DNA of 64,000 nucleotides, from positions 36,354,151 through 36,418,150 of the forward strand of contig NC_054877.1 in the NCBI RefSeq assembly GCF_018320785.1, read 5' to 3'. Position 1 is the first letter of the stretch; every line of letters starts with the position of its first letter. The notes below the pieces were generated by a model. It saw nothing but the letters and a program-made list of their open reading frames with translations, did no database searches and was not told the origin of the DNA. The stretch comes from Cheilinus undulatus. Taxonomy: Eukaryota > Chordata > Actinopteri > Labriformes > Labridae. Positions 50,905 to 64,000 of this stretch are shown here, piece by piece. The position numbers and the translations under genes were made by a program.

Positions 50905-53900
50905 ATGGACCAGGCAAGGTCAACAATTTCCAAAATTGTGAGTATGTGTGCCCTTATAATGGCGCCTTAATCCTAAAATAACAAGCCTTGCCATAAGAAA
51001 TTATCCACTTAAGATTTAAGTCTGAGTATAACTCTACTTGAAGTGTAATGAATGATTTTCCTATTTTCATCTTTGGGAACAAATACTTATTACTGTGCAT
51101 TTCATCACCACCACACTGAAGGATTATGGAGAATTTGAGCAGGAAAATATTTTAAGTCGATGTTAAATATTATTTTAGCGCTGTGGGTTGATCTTAAGAT
51201 TTAGTCATGGTTGTTTAGTAATGAGACAAAAGCTGCACCACTTAGATACACTTGAAAAGACTAGTAACCATTACAATTACCACAGTTATTGGAAAAGGCT
51301 TCGCTTTTGTGTTTTTTACTTATTTGGTAGCAGTGTATTTCTGACCAGTCAGTAAACAGATGTGGAACATCTTGATCAAATTCTTGTAATAGTGCTCTGT
51401 TAGTTTTGAATGCGGACTTTTAAAGCTGTTTCAATTGAATCCTGTTATGTCGAAGACTTAAATTGTATATAAGTGCAGGCTTTATAGCTCACCAAGCTAT
51501 TTAAAAACCTCTGATTATTACCACATAGAGATATGCAGCCATAACTAGGAATGCATATGAAGAAGAAACGACGTACTGTGTCTGTCTGGTCTTTACGATT
51601 TAACTGCCTTTACAGTTTAATGGAGAGCCCCACTCCTACACCCGCTTCAACTTGACACGAAACATGGAAGGTGATAACAGCCAGGTGGAGATGAAGCTGT
51701 CGTCCGACATGGATGAAGACGTCGGGGGAAATGGCGTTGGAGAACACCTTAACCACAACTCAAACCGCAGACCTTACGTGGCTAATAAGTTTGGGCGCAC
51801 CCCCAAGAACCTCTGCTTCATGGCAGCCACCGTCCTTCTCATCTTCATCATAGGTAAGAGGCAGGTGTTGGTAAACAATCAACAGAACAGAGTATTCATC
51901 AGTAAAAATTATTTGTGTAGTTCCTCAAGGATCAATACTGGGGTCACTATTTTTTAAATATCTGATGTGTTTTTTCACACATGCAGACAGTGAAAATTGT
52001 GACATATTCTTTGCTGATAATTTTTTATTTGACTTTACATCTACTTCCAGGGTACTTGATTGGCTTCTTAGTTCATCGAAAGAAGGATGCATCCCCTGTC
52101 TGTGCAACCTCTGCTCTGCCTTTAGAAAGAGAATTCATTCCCCATGAGACTGGTGCTGCCCCGCTCATGGACTGGGGCATTGTCAAAAAGCTCCTCAAAC
52201 AGAAAGTGTCTGCAGAAAAATTTGGGCCTGTTTTGAGGTAAATGTTAAGCTCTCAAACTAGTGGTGGTAATTGAATGAAGCTGAAACGAATCTTACTTTT
52301 TTATGACCAAGTATCTGCCTTCACCAGCACACATTTAAAAATAAGGAAGAACAGGTTGTTCTCATTTACATGCTCTTTCTGTCTATTCTTTTTAACATTA
52401 TTTTTTATGTTAAAGTCAACATAAAATCCTAAAATATGTATCAGTCTAATCCCTAAATTCCACTAGATGTGTGTTCAAGTTTCTGCTCCATCATGGCAAT
52501 GGAGCTGACAGGTTTCAGTTTTAGTCTAAGAGAGTCTCTGCTCCATCACGGCTCCGGCAGCCTGGAGCCTTCTGCAGCAGATACTCAGGACTTCTACTTC
52601 TGCAGGATGCCAGACCATTATGCATCCATTTAGCACAGAGAAGATCAAGCAAGGCAGGAAGTTTCACCAAAATCGGTTTAGTTTCAGAGTAAAATACTCC
52701 ATGTTGATGTCAGATAAATGCCAGATTGTATTCTACTTTACATCATCAACAAAACGTTACAATGGGATCTAGCCGAGCAAGGATTCAACAGGTCAGAGGG
52801 ACAAGAAGGGTAGGTAAAGTTTATTGAAATTGTACTTCTCAAACAGATTATAGTAAACTGATTAAGTTTTATATATGAAAAGGTTACTTACCTATGGTAG
52901 AAGCACAAAAATCCAAATGAAGGACAGAAAAGAGACAAATCCAAGCAAGTTTACCCTTCATCAACTCCTGCAGTTTAAAACACTAGCTTCACATGTGGGT
53001 GTTATGTTTGTATAGCTCTTCAGTAGTATGTTAATGCACGGCCAGGCAGGATTCTGTAAGATTACATATTTTGGCTGCACACGGTGGGTGTTAATAGATG
53101 TCGTCAACTCTCTACTTTAGACTCTTTAAAGTGCTTTTTTCCCCTGCCTGAGAATAAAGATCAATGACCTGTTTCCTGCACCTGTTTTGTCACTTATCAC
53201 AACACAGCATGCTAGTGTCAAACTCAGTAAAGGACAACATAACAGCTTCAGAAATATGTAGCTGAAATATCTCGGTCGCCCCCTTGTGGCTGGCTGCATT
53301 ATAGGTGATGCAGATGAATCACATTGGTGAAGGCAATAAACTAAACACTGTATGTTTTGGAAGAAAATAAAGATATACATACCAAAATTTATATATAGTT
53401 TTCAAATAATGAAATTTGGCCCTCACAGCATCAGTCAATCAAAAAGCTGTCGCTTGTACAAATGTAGTTGACAGCCCCTGTGATATCATACAATATAAGA
53501 TACAGTACGATGTAATGCAGTACAATACAATGATATCAAAAGTGTCATGAAACAGTGTTTCCCCAGCAATTGCAAAACATTTATATAATGATACATCAAG
53601 ATATCTGAATAAATAAAGAGTGCAAAATGTCACTGCAAAGGTAAGGTGCAAGGTTTATGTGGTCATTCATCACAAACTAGGGCCAGTTTCACTTCTTTTA
53701 AAGTGTTCATTACTTCTTTTCACCTAGGTCGGTCTTTATTCACCTAATTTCTTCTTTAATCCTGCCACCAACTTCTTCTTTAGTGATTAAAGTGTAGATG
53801 GAGTAAGCCGCCAGTCTTATCAAACTTTAAAAATACATCTATGTATTTGTAATTCCTTTTTTCTTTCTTTACTCCAGTCAGTTTTCTAGGGATGAACACC

Positions 53901-56900
53901 GTGCTGGTTCACCAGGAGATGAAGCTTTGGGAAACAAGGTGCTTGACAAGTTTAAAGAGTATGGCATGAAAACTTGGACCGATGAGCACTTTGTGAAGGT
54001 TCAGGACCCCCCAGCTTCTGGATTCAATGTATTTGTTTTCAAGAACGGGACAGCTCAGAGGCTGGAAGGATTCTTATCCTACAGCAAAACTGGAAAAGCA
54101 ACAGTGAGTGACCTGCAGGCCTAACTTAGTGCTGCAAATTTAAAGTACTGAATGGAAATGGATGTAGACATTTTTGTGCATTATTTTTTTTGCCAAGGGG
54201 TCCGTCTTGTACGCGCATTACGGGCAGGAAAGTGACTTCGGGATCCTGCACGACAGAGGCATCAACACGACTGGAAGAGTCATGCTGATCAGGGCTGGAA
54301 AGATTAGCTATGCTGAGAAGGTGGTAGTTTTTTTTTTTTATCAGAAATTAAATGTAATTGTAAATAATAATCAACTATCTTTTTACCTACAGTGCTTAAC
54401 AAAATTCTTAGACCACCTGTCATATTTGTCTCAGAGACCATCCAGCATCATGGAGTGCTTTAATGCAGACTCTTTTATTTTCAGTGAGCTCTCCATGTTT
54501 TACCATTTTGAACAGGAATGAGGAATTTCAAACTGAATTCACCTTTTTATACCCAAATTTGAGCCGGCTCACTGGGCTTCTCTGAGAAGTCAGAAAGTAA
54601 TCAAGCATAACTTTCAACCACTAAAACTAATTTTTCTGTTCAGGAATGCAAGTAAATAACTATAATTTGACATATTAATCAAGAAATAATAATGTGCTTC
54701 ACTATTTTTTCAGTTTTTTTGTAAATCGGTAAATTTGAAAATTCATTGATAACAATAATAATTATATTTTAGCATTAAAAATATCATTTCTGTTAAAGAG
54801 CTTCAACATATTAGTGTATTAACCATTGCAGAAACATTAAAAATGATTTTGGTAATTACCAATGCTGTTAATTTAGGGCAACTGTGGCATAAACCTTACT
54901 TTAGTTGGTGGTCTAATAAATTCGTTAAGCACTGTACCTTGTAACTTATTTTTTTCTATCTTGTTTTTTGTTTACTGTCAGTGATTAAAGAAACTAAACC
55001 ATCATGCTTTACTATTATTTATTTGTGTTTTTAGGTTGCCAATGCTGCCAGCATGAAAGCTGCTGCTGTGTTAATCTACCCAGACTCCACAAGTTACTCC
55101 ACTCCTCTGTTTGGACATGTGAGTACAGGCAGATAAGAAGTAGAAGGGCCGGTGTCGCTTGTGGCTTTTTTTTTTTTTCCCCACTGATGATGCTCCCACC
55201 CTAAAGGCCCCACCTGCTCTTACTATTGCTAACTCATGAATGTTGGGTCTGACTACTTATGCTCTGTCTTAAATTTGTTTTTGTCTAAAGTATAAGCTTT
55301 TTTCAGGGAAATTCACTTTTGAGAAGATGAAACTAATTTTCTCCTTTAACATCAATGTAGACAAAGCTGACCTCAAATTCAACTAACTAGAGCCCTGTGC
55401 AGGATGCTTCCTTTTTTTTTTTTTAACTAAGACTGGTTTAACTAGCTGGTTAAAGGTGACCTTTGGCAACAGTAACCTTAACCAAGCATTTCTGGTAGCT
55501 GCCATCAGACCAGAACAACGTTCAGGAGGAATTTTAGACCAGTCATCCCAACAGACCTGCTTCAGCTCATCCATATTCGTAGGTTGTCTGGTGGAAACAG
55601 CTCCCTTGAGGTCATCCCACAGCATCTCTGCTGTAATAGAAACTTTAGTGATGCTCTTGTTTGTGTTTGTCATGTTTCCTCTCACTGTTTCTCTTTTACT
55701 TGGCATCAACAAAACTGATATTTGTGGCATATTACATATTTTATAATATCCAATAACAATTAAAAAACTTAAATTTAAATTAGCCAGATTACATCATGAC
55801 TGGGTTTGTCAAAATATTACTTAATGTACCTTTAATATATTTTGATTCATGTTCCATCTGTGAACTTGAAGAAGGCAGGGTCTGTGGCCTGTGATCAATT
55901 TTCAAAGAGACTCAATCAAAAGGCAACAAAGTTGCTAATCTTACTTCCTTTTCCCTTCGTGTCCTACAGGTCCACATGGGCTCAGGAGATCCCTATACCC
56001 CAGGCTTCCCCTCCTTCAACCACACCCAGTTTCCACCAGTCCAGTCTTCAGGCCTTCCACAAATCTTGGCACAGACCATCTCCAAGTCTCAGGCTACAAA
56101 TATTTTAGAGTAAGCCTCTAAAAGACACTTAAAAAGAGAACTGATTAGAGATAGCAGGGGGCCTCATTTAGACCAGCTGTTTGTTTGGCATCATAGTTTA
56201 CTCTCTGCATCCACAGTGAACTGGGCGGTCAGGCTATGCCTGAGGGATGGGGGATGATGAACAAACTGGGAGGAGATAGCGACATTATTACCGTGGAGGT
56301 CAACAATGTTCTTACAGAGAAGAGGATAAACAACATCTTTGGGGTCATCAAAGGCTTTGTGGATTCAGGTACAACCAGGTTTTTATTTGATGTAGACAAA
56401 ATCTATCCATGAATTTCTACTCATCATTTTTTTCTGCCTTAAATTTTAGACCGCTATGTGGTTATTGGTGCCCAGAGGGATGCATGGGGTCCAGGTTTCG
56501 CTGCATCTACTGTTGGCACCAGCATCCTTGTTGAGCTGGCGCGATCAATCTCAGACATGGTTGAGAGCGGTAAGAGTGGCCTCAGCGGCTTTTTTATTTA
56601 GTTTCTTAGACAAAAATAGTGCTGAATTGTATAAAAAAGACGTTCCCTTCATGTTAGATCTTCTTTACGTTACCACACTGAAAAAAACTCAGATCTAAGC
56701 AACAAGATTTGTCTAATCATGGTAAAGAATGTCACATTATGTTTACTTTATGCAACATTTACAACATAAAAAGAGCAAAATAAGGCCTGAATTGCTTTTG
56801 ATAATTAAAATGATTAATTATTAATATTAGGGCTGGGCATTGTTAAGAACATCACGATTCAATTCGATTTTGATTCTTTAGGTTGCGATTCGATTCGATT

Positions 56901-59900
56901 TCGATTCGATATTGATTTAAGTGCTTCAATGTCAATTCAGTAAGAAGTAGAAATACACAAATAACCTGTTGACAATTTTTTAATAATTATTTTCATGCCC
57001 ATGTGAACATATTTGGTACGTCACCTCACATTTTTGAGCAATAAAACATCTGAAAATAAACATTTGCAAAATAATAACTTAGTTGTGCAGATGGAGTACA
57101 AAAGTAAAAAACATGACAGTTCTGTATAAACACTGAAAAAGTAAAGTGCATGTAAACTTAAAGACTATTTCTGTCCTCTTGGAAATTGTGATAAACCTCA
57201 CATGACATGGTTATGGTTGGTTGTTGTTGTTTGGTCGAGCGCGGCCTTCGTCCATACAATGCGTATCACACGCACAGCGACCCCCACTGGCCAGGAGGTG
57301 AATCGATTCTGAGGATTTGCTGAATCGATATTGAATTGGGGGAGGAAATATCGTGATGCATCGATTAAGCGATATTTTTACCCACCCCTAATTAATATAC
57401 TTTACAGTGTAATATTAGGCTGTACATTTGTCCGTCGTGTTCAGCAGCTTTGCAGGGTGCAGAAAGTCATCTAACCCAATTTATGTTTTAGGTTTGCATA
57501 CATATAAATAAATCCAACTTACACCAGAGAGTTATCTATAATTTTTTTGATCTTTAAGTTAGCTTTATGAATTAGGAACCGCACAAACCATGTCATATTT
57601 GCAGAAAATCTGGTAATAATACTTTAACTTGTTAGTCAACATGATTTTTTTGGCTTTTTGTGATGTCTTTGCTGAATTTGCCAACCTTTTTTCCTTCAAA
57701 AATGTACATAGCTGATGGCAATTGGGGGTGGGGGATCAAATTCATTTTCTTTATTTATCTTGAAATAAGGTGTACTGTTAATCTCGTCATTTAATTGAAG
57801 CTTATAGTAAACGAGGAGGAGATATTCTTGATTACAAATTGGACAATCCACTAGCAAAGATTTGAGTATATGGGCAGCTGAAGAAATGTGATAGGAAAGG
57901 AATGTTGAATAAGTTTTTTTATTGAGCCAAGGTCCTGTTTGTTTAAACTAATCAGACTTTGTGTTCTCCTCACAGATGGATTCAAACCAAGAAGAAGTAT
58001 TGTGTTTGCAAGCTGGAGTGGTGGAGAATATGGGAACATTGGTGCCACCGAGTGGTTGGAGGTGAGAGCTGCAATTAATTTTATACGACATGCTTTCTGA
58101 ACGGCATTTTTATTTATTGTTTTGTTTTTGCTAAAGTGGTGTTTATCTGTGCATGAACTCTTCTTTGATGCTGTTTGTATTTTGGTTGATCCAGGGTTAT
58201 CTCTCATCTCTGAGCAGCAAAGCCTTCGCCTACATCAACCTGGATGCTGTGGTAACAGGTGTGTAGTTTATCATGCTTTTAACCACCAAACCCTGAGTTA
58301 CTGTGTGATAATTAAAGTAAATTAAAACAGCTGGATGTGTCTTTTTTTGCAGGTCAAGCTGGATTCAAAGTAGCAGCGAGTCCTTTGATGCACAATCTGG
58401 TCCTGAGTGCTATGAAGGAGGTGAGTCAATGCTGGAGAAATGTCAGTGAATTATCTGTTCTTTTTCTGTAATGTTCAGAGGTGCAGTAAATTTGACCTTT
58501 TATACATATCATAGATTTTTTTATATAGTGCTTTTATTTTTGTTGTGTTTTTTTCAGATGGGTTGCAAAACAAGAAATTCAAATTCTGATATGATTCACT
58601 GAAAAATCAAGTAATATTGATTCCCTGTTTCCATACCATGTAGACAAAATAAAAGCCCCAGACAACAGTCACTGGGTAATTTGTTACTTTTGATCACAAA
58701 AAAAAAAATGCAAAGCAAACTCCAGCACATGGTCTAAATTCTACAAATAAGTCTGCAGTGGTTTGTTACTGAACATTTTCAGCAATTTTGGGCAATTAAA
58801 AAGTAGTGTTAGGCTTTGTTGAAATAAAACCAAAAGTCTGTAGTTTTTTTACAACTTTATCTGGATTCTGTTGATCATTGAAATTTTTATGTTTTTCATA
58901 TCAAACACGTTGTTGAAAAACATGAAAGAATGGTAAAGTTTATTGATTTTATGATCTTGTCCTGCCAGATGAGCCATCCAGTTTAATTCTGTCACCCACT
59001 AAAGTAGCGGTTTGGTCGTTATGTGGAGTTAATATGAAATAAACTTAAAACAACCTTCTTCTCCTCAGGTGAACTTCACCAACGCGGGAACTATCTTTTC
59101 TAATTTTGGAAAAGGCAACTGGGAAACAGATGTGTAAGTTTGACTAGACCATTAGTCTGGTCACATCCTCACTCACCTTACTACCTGCAGTAAAAGCCTG
59201 ATCACACAAAAGCTGAGCTTTTTTCTAGCAAATTTTGTGTCGCCGATCCCGATCTGATACTCATATTTGCCTGGATTAGAGTTTTAATGGTTTTTGTGTA
59301 CAGAATGAATTTATTAAACAGAATAATTACTAGATGTCTCAAGCATATTCCATTTAACGTAGTACAGCTAACAGTGTCTAAAACACTCAAAATCAAGTTT
59401 CTACTCAGGTGGTGTAATAGCTGTTTCACTTTAAATTAGTCAAAAAATAAAGTTGCATATTCGCCTAGTGCAGTGTTTGAATTAAATTGGACAAGAATCA
59501 AAAATCCACTTTAACAGCTGAGCAGTCAAAAGCCAGACATGAATGAAACAGTGAATAAAAATAACCTCAGCTCAACTTAAAAGTGGTGTAAACAGTTTAA
59601 GTAGTCACAATAACTAATACATTCAATAAGTGAATTTGAAATATTAGAATCCCATGTAAAAATGGTTCAATTAGCTTGACTTCAGTAGTCACAACAGAAA
59701 CTAAACTCAAAAAATTACTTCAGAAAACCCCAAATCCACTTTAAGGTGGTGTCAACAGTTTGACTTGAATAGGTACAAGATCAAAAACAAATGAATAATA
59801 CAGATTCAAAACAAAAATCCCTGTTAAAATGTAGCAGCTTAGTCTGAGATATGAACCCTATATGAACACTAACATTGCAGTAACACCTGAGGATCAAATA

Positions 59901-62900
59901 CATGGTGCTCTTATTATCACAGTGACATTTCTAAAGTGCAGCTGGAGCAGCTACAGAACTTTTTACTCTTCACTCTTATTTCTTTACCCACCTTGGGTAA
60001 AGAAGGTATTTGTCTCTCTTAAAGTCCAGAGTTTGTTGCTTCAGTGTAGCAGCGGTCTTGTTACAGATGCTTCAAGTGGCTAATGAACTGTTTTCATTCT
60101 CAAGCTTGAAGTATTTCCATAACATTTTAGCCACAGGATTGCTAATGTTGCTGCTGCTGCTCTGTTGCCTTACTTTAGTCATATCCCATGCCGTTTATGA
60201 ATCAGTCCTCAGTTGAACCGGAAGTAGTTTCTGATCCACCATCTTAAGGCCTGTTCCAAAGACCCTTAGCTGGACCGAAGACTGATGACTAAGATTTGAA
60301 GACCGATGAGCAGAGACACATGAGAGTAGGCTCTCTCAGACTCTTTTTACTCAAAAACACGCCCCCTTATTGGATATCATTCTCTAATTGGATGCTGCTT
60401 CGCAGTGGACATCAGTGCAACTTCACAGCACCAGCAGAGATAAATAATAGAGGAGAAATGGAGTTTATAAAAGATGATAAACTGACAAAACTAAATGTAA
60501 ATAGAACAGAGCACCAGCAGTTTTAAAAGACTCAATAACTCATGGGCTGGGATTTAAAGAGTGTTTGAAATAAGCATTTATAGTGAAATATTGAGAATAC
60601 ATTTAATAAAATAAATATTTAAGAGTGAATCAGTATGGAGTTCAATGTTTGATTTGTTTTCTGATTCACCTTCAAACATAAAACAAGCTAAAATTCATAA
60701 AATCAGAAGATTCAGGTTTAAATCTTTCCTTTTCTAGTTGGTTATTTATGTTTATTAGTTCATGAAGAGAATTAAAGTCTAACAAAGCAGCAGTCTGTCT
60801 GTCAGTAAGAAACACATTTTAAATCCATCCCGGGGTCAATAAAGTTTCGATCAGTACATTGTAAATAAATATTTATCTGTATTACATGAAACCAAAACTA
60901 AAGCTAAATCCTTCCTGTTTAATTTCCAGGCTTCAATCTTTGATGATGAACGATGCTGCGTATCCATTTGTCGCCTTTTCTGGCATTCCCTCGCTTTCAT
61001 TCAGGTTCAAGTCGGACACAGAAGTAAGTCGTCTGCTCTTGATATTCACTGTACCAAAGTTTTTCATTCTGGATGCATATTGACGTTCCGGTTTTTCCTC
61101 TCAGGAATACCCGTTCTTCGGCACAGCACTGGACACCCAGGGGAATCTGAACAGGGCCACCAGAAGTTTGGTTCCTCAGCTGACTGAAGCGGCGGCCAAG
61201 TTTGCCGGTCACATAGTGTTGAGGCTTGTGCACGATCACCTGCTGCGCTTTGACGTGAAGAAGTACGACAAGATCATACGCGCTCAAGTGGTTAAGATCA
61301 ATGCAAAAGTCATGAAATTGCGAAGGGTGAGAATACTTATGTTTTTCTGCTGACTTTTTTTGACCTTTCTCGATAGTCGAATTGGCTGTGAAGACTTTGG
61401 TCTGAATAGAGAAGAAGATGGAAGCTGTACCCTTTTTGTAACCTCTTTTTAAGTTTAAAAAGGCCAATTTAATCATCAGTGCCTTTTAATGACGTTTTAT
61501 GCACATTTTCCTCTAGTTGTTTGATTAAGAACCCAACCTGGCTTAGGAAATGATCTATTTGACTTGTTATCCATAAACACTAAACTACTGCTGTGATTGT
61601 GTTTCCAGCTGCAGCCCCAGAAGCTGCCCAAGGCCCTGACGGTGCAGTGGCTGATTTCAGCCCAAGGCTCCTACAGCCGTGCCTCTGACAGCCTGATGAC
61701 AGACATCCAGAAAAGCAACCTGGACGACATCGAGTTGTGCCGAATCATTAATGATCGTATCATGGCTGTAAGACTTCTCTTCTACAATATTTATCTTTTT
61801 AATAATCCAAAAATGAAATAATTGTTGCACACAGCTTTACAAAGGAAAAACCCATTGTTTTATTGAATTGTAGTTGTACAGTATGAATTGCTAGTTAAAC
61901 TGTTGATTATTTTTAAGAAACTCTGACCTAGGTGCCAATGTCAGTCAAAGTGTAAGCTACTGTATATTTGGCATTTTTAGCACTTTTTTTTACCACCTGA
62001 AAACCTGAGTTTGGTACACTGCAAAGAACTCAGATCAAAGCAGGCGTACAGCCATCATAAAACAGAAACATTTAAGAAATCCTTCAAAAAACAGTTTAAA
62101 ACGAAAAATGTTTTGTTATATATTTGGCAAACTGAAACAACTAAATACTTGTCACACATAATAACTAGTAAAGAGTCATGTTTTATCTGGCCTCATTTGG
62201 CCTCGATAACAGCATGTATTTTTGATGGCATTGTTTTTTATGAACTTTTCCACAGTCTCTTTTTTTATTGAGTCCTTAATAGTCTCTAGCTCCTCCCACA
62301 GACTTGCTTTAGATTAAACTTGTGCATGATCAATCTTTCAATCCACTAAATCCTTAATTTGTTCAATAAGATTCAAATCTGCACTTTGGCTTGGCCAGTC
62401 CACTATCCAGATTTCTTTTTCTTGGTCATATAGTCTCTGCTGTCACAGCTTCAAGTCTGCTGGGGGTCATTGTCTTGGTATATGAACCCATGACCAATCA
62501 GATTCAGTCTAGAAGGGATTCCATGATGCACTAAGATGTTGTGGTAGACGTTCTTGTTCAAGATACCGTCAATTTTGACTCATTTGCCCACGCTGTTTCC
62601 ACACATGGAACCCCATTCCATAATGGAATCTCCGCTGTGTTCCACTGTGGGTGCATCTGGCATCAAAACGTTTTCCAGCTTTTCTGCAGACAGCACAACA
62701 ATTCTGACTGAAGGGTGCAAACTTGGACTCGTCCATCTAGAGTACCTTCTTCCAGTCATTAGCAGTCCAGTGTTTGTGCTCCCTGGCAAATCTGAGGGTT
62801 TCTGGATGTTTGCAAGCCTCAGTAATGGCTTCTTAGCAGCTATTCTTCCCTTTAAGCCTTGTTCCATCAGTTGTCTGCTTATAGTCATTCTGGAGACTTT

Positions 62901-64000
62901 CTCAGACTCTGCTTAAAGATCAGCAATAGTCTTCCTTCTCTCTCTAGTACTTAAAATCTTGAGGTGCCTGACATCTGCTTTAGTTAACTTTCGTTTCCTG
63001 CCTCGTCCTTGATGCATGTTGTTAGTACTGGTCTCAGGTATTGACTCCAAAGCATACTTGACCACACTGTAAGAGTTCTTTGTCTTTCCCTATTTGTCTC
63101 AGAGACCGTCCAGGATCATGAAGTGCTTTAATTTGGACTCTTTCATTTTTAGTAGCTCTACACATTTTACTGTTTTGAACAGGAATGAGAATTTCACCTT
63201 TTTATACCCAAATTTAAGCCGGCTCACTGGGCTTCTCTGAGAAGTCCAAAATTAATCAAGCTTAACATTCAACCACTAAAACTACTTTTTCTGTTCAGGT
63301 GAATAACTGTCCCTCGTGTAGGGGCATATTTATTGTGCAGTAACTTAAAAAATATTCCCTTTACATTGAGTGATTATGAGAGTTGTTGCTATTAAAAAAA
63401 GATGCGTTGTCTCCTCTGGTTGCAGCGGTGTGAACTGGTTGGCTTTTAGTCCCAGAGTTGCCAGTCGCAAGTAGCTGCAAGTGTCAACCCATCTCATCGT
63501 GAATCTTTGGTCTGACCTGGGCTAGAGAAACGTTGATTTTGAAACAACATAGAAATGTTTTCACTGACACACAAGGTCACACTTTGAGCTCAGATTTAAA
63601 ATGTTAAGCTGAGCTGATGATCATTCCTCTTTCTGATGACTAGAGATGATTAAAGTTAATCTCAATCACCTCAATCAGCTGTTATTGTCAAAACAGTACA
63701 AATATCCAATGACCTGATGAGGCTGTGAAGTTAATCCTCCCACCCATCATCACTCCTTCTCCTCTTGTTTCTGCAGGTTGAGAGGAACTTACTGTCCCCG
63801 TATCTGTCTCCCAGTGAAAGTCCTTTCCGTCACATCCTGCTGGGATCGGGCCCTCACACTCTCAGGGGTCTGTCCAACCACCTTGAAGCCATCAGAGACA
63901 ACCCCAACATGGACGCCGACGAGTTCCGCAACCAGTTTGCCCTTGCTACCTGGACCCTCCAAGGTTGTGCTAACTCACTCGCAGGAGACATCTGGGCCTT
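50905..64000 (+). CDS. tfrc: transferrin receptor 1 (C-terminus cut by window edge)
   Basis: A type II membrane glycoprotein that takes up iron-loaded transferrin by endocytosis. Coding exons: 50905-50937, 51616-51853, 52051-52237, 53878-54103, 54198-54320, 55035-55118, 55970-56109, 56217-56368, 56450-56569, 57976-58061, 58195-58258, 58353-58420, 59069-59133, 60930-61023, 61105-61326, 61609-61767 and 63777-64000. Phases agree throughout; about 761 residues are visible against 760 in human. The start [11 protein letters not shown] matches the family. The cytoplasmic endocytosis signal YTRF is at 19-22 and the membrane helix at about 77-98. A single stalk cysteine is at 108. Protease-like, apical and helical domains follow, with [57 protein letters not shown] and FRNQ-type blocks. 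N-glycosylation sequons occur at 251, 314 and 509. The RGD of the mammalian receptor is replaced by QGS at 653-655. Teleosts have duplicate receptors; which copy this is cannot be decided here. Confidence 0.96.
54390..54934. mobile_element. non-autonomous Tc1-like element in transferrin receptor intron 6
   Basis: The ends are cagtgcttaacaaaattctt and the inverse of aataaattcgttaagcactg, flanked by TA at 54388-54389 and 54935-54936. The element is 545 bases with no transposase. Its left third (about 54423-54650) matches about 63090-63300 in intron 17 (words tttgtctcagagaccatcca and gagccggctcactgggcttc). It therefore looks like an internal-deletion derivative of that family. Confidence 0.88.
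55390..55745 (-). mobile_element. DNA transposon fragment, probably Tc1-like
   Basis: Antisense frame 55383-55730 encodes a peptide with a [20 protein letters not shown] segment followed by [13 protein letters not shown], the usual layout of the C-terminal part of Tc1-type transposases (order of blocks reminiscent of LKxA.W..IPxE.C..L). Flanks were not resolved. It lies in transferrin receptor intron 7, about 220 bases upstream of the next exon. Confidence 0.6.
56828..57390. mobile_element. hAT miniature transposon with perfect 8-base target duplication
   Basis: Left end tagggctgggcattgtta, right end tttttacccacccctа-type (57374-57390), imperfect inverses. Identical flanks attaatat at 56820-56827 and 57391-57398. 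The subterminal regions are packed with attcgat/atcgatt words (left 56870-56915, right 57301-57370), which may be transposase binding sites. 563 bases, no frame. Transferrin receptor intron 10. Confidence 0.9.
62130..63300 (-). mobile_element. Tc1-like transposon, degraded, in transferrin receptor intron 17
   Basis: The minus-strand frame 62580-62888 encodes [20 protein letters not shown] followed by LLRLANIQK, then a decayed [11 protein letters not shown] segment and [12 protein letters not shown], the canonical order of Tc1 transposase. Additional antisense similarity extends from about 62170 to 63060. Frameshifts and stops make it inactive. The part near 63090-63300 matches the miniature element in intron 6. 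Left end is approximate. Confidence 0.8.

Noticed and set aside
60997-61476. 159-codon minus-strand frame
   Set aside because: It is the antisense shadow of transferrin receptor exons 15-16 and the following intron.

Overview
The window is vertebrate nuclear DNA, most probably from a ray-finned (teleost) fish. The evidence is short exons with GT-AG introns, a high density of Tc1/mariner, hAT and TTAA-target miniature transposons, tRNA-derived SINEs, an L2-type LINE tail, and three proteins that align with vertebrate families. It contains no bacterial, viral or CRISPR-type system.

Three protein-coding genes can be reconstructed exon by exon with consistent reading phases. (1) rgs11, minus strand, 20055 down to 5123: 17 coding exons, 473 residues, an R7-family RGS protein with DEP, R7H, GGL and RGS domains. 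(2) ints15 (C7orf26), plus strand, 22121 to 26185: 7 coding exons, 460 residues, an Integrator subunit. It is transcribed head-to-head away from rgs11. (3) A transferrin receptor 1 gene (tfrc-like), plus strand: a probable non-coding first exon ends at 40488, and 17 coding exons run from 50905 to the window edge at 64000. About 761 residues are visible and only the extreme C-terminus is missing. A fourth, unidentified membrane-protein locus is suggested on the minus strand at 28113-28438.

Layout: 1-5122 is repeat-rich DNA downstream of rgs11, including a Tc1 copy nested in an older miniature element. 5123-20055 is rgs11, with several complete miniature elements in its last intron. 20056-22120 is a short intergenic region with an ETS-type motif next to the ints15 first exon. 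22121-26350 is ints15. 26.4-40.2 kb is a transposon graveyard: Tc1, Sleeping-Beauty-like, SINE and LINE pieces, satellites, and one possible gene. 40.2-64 kb is the transferrin receptor gene, whose introns hold hAT and Tc1 derivatives with clear target-site duplications.

The genes do not form a pathway: G-protein signalling, snRNA/RNA processing and iron uptake are unrelated. The most interesting points are the loss of the RGD transferrin-contact motif in this receptor copy, a tandem repeat carrying spaced TGACCT half-sites (DR1), a dispersed repeat family that seems to carry a decayed helicase P-loop exon, and a tandem splice acceptor in rgs11 where one choice gives an immediate stop. I did not find a convincing undescribed biological system.
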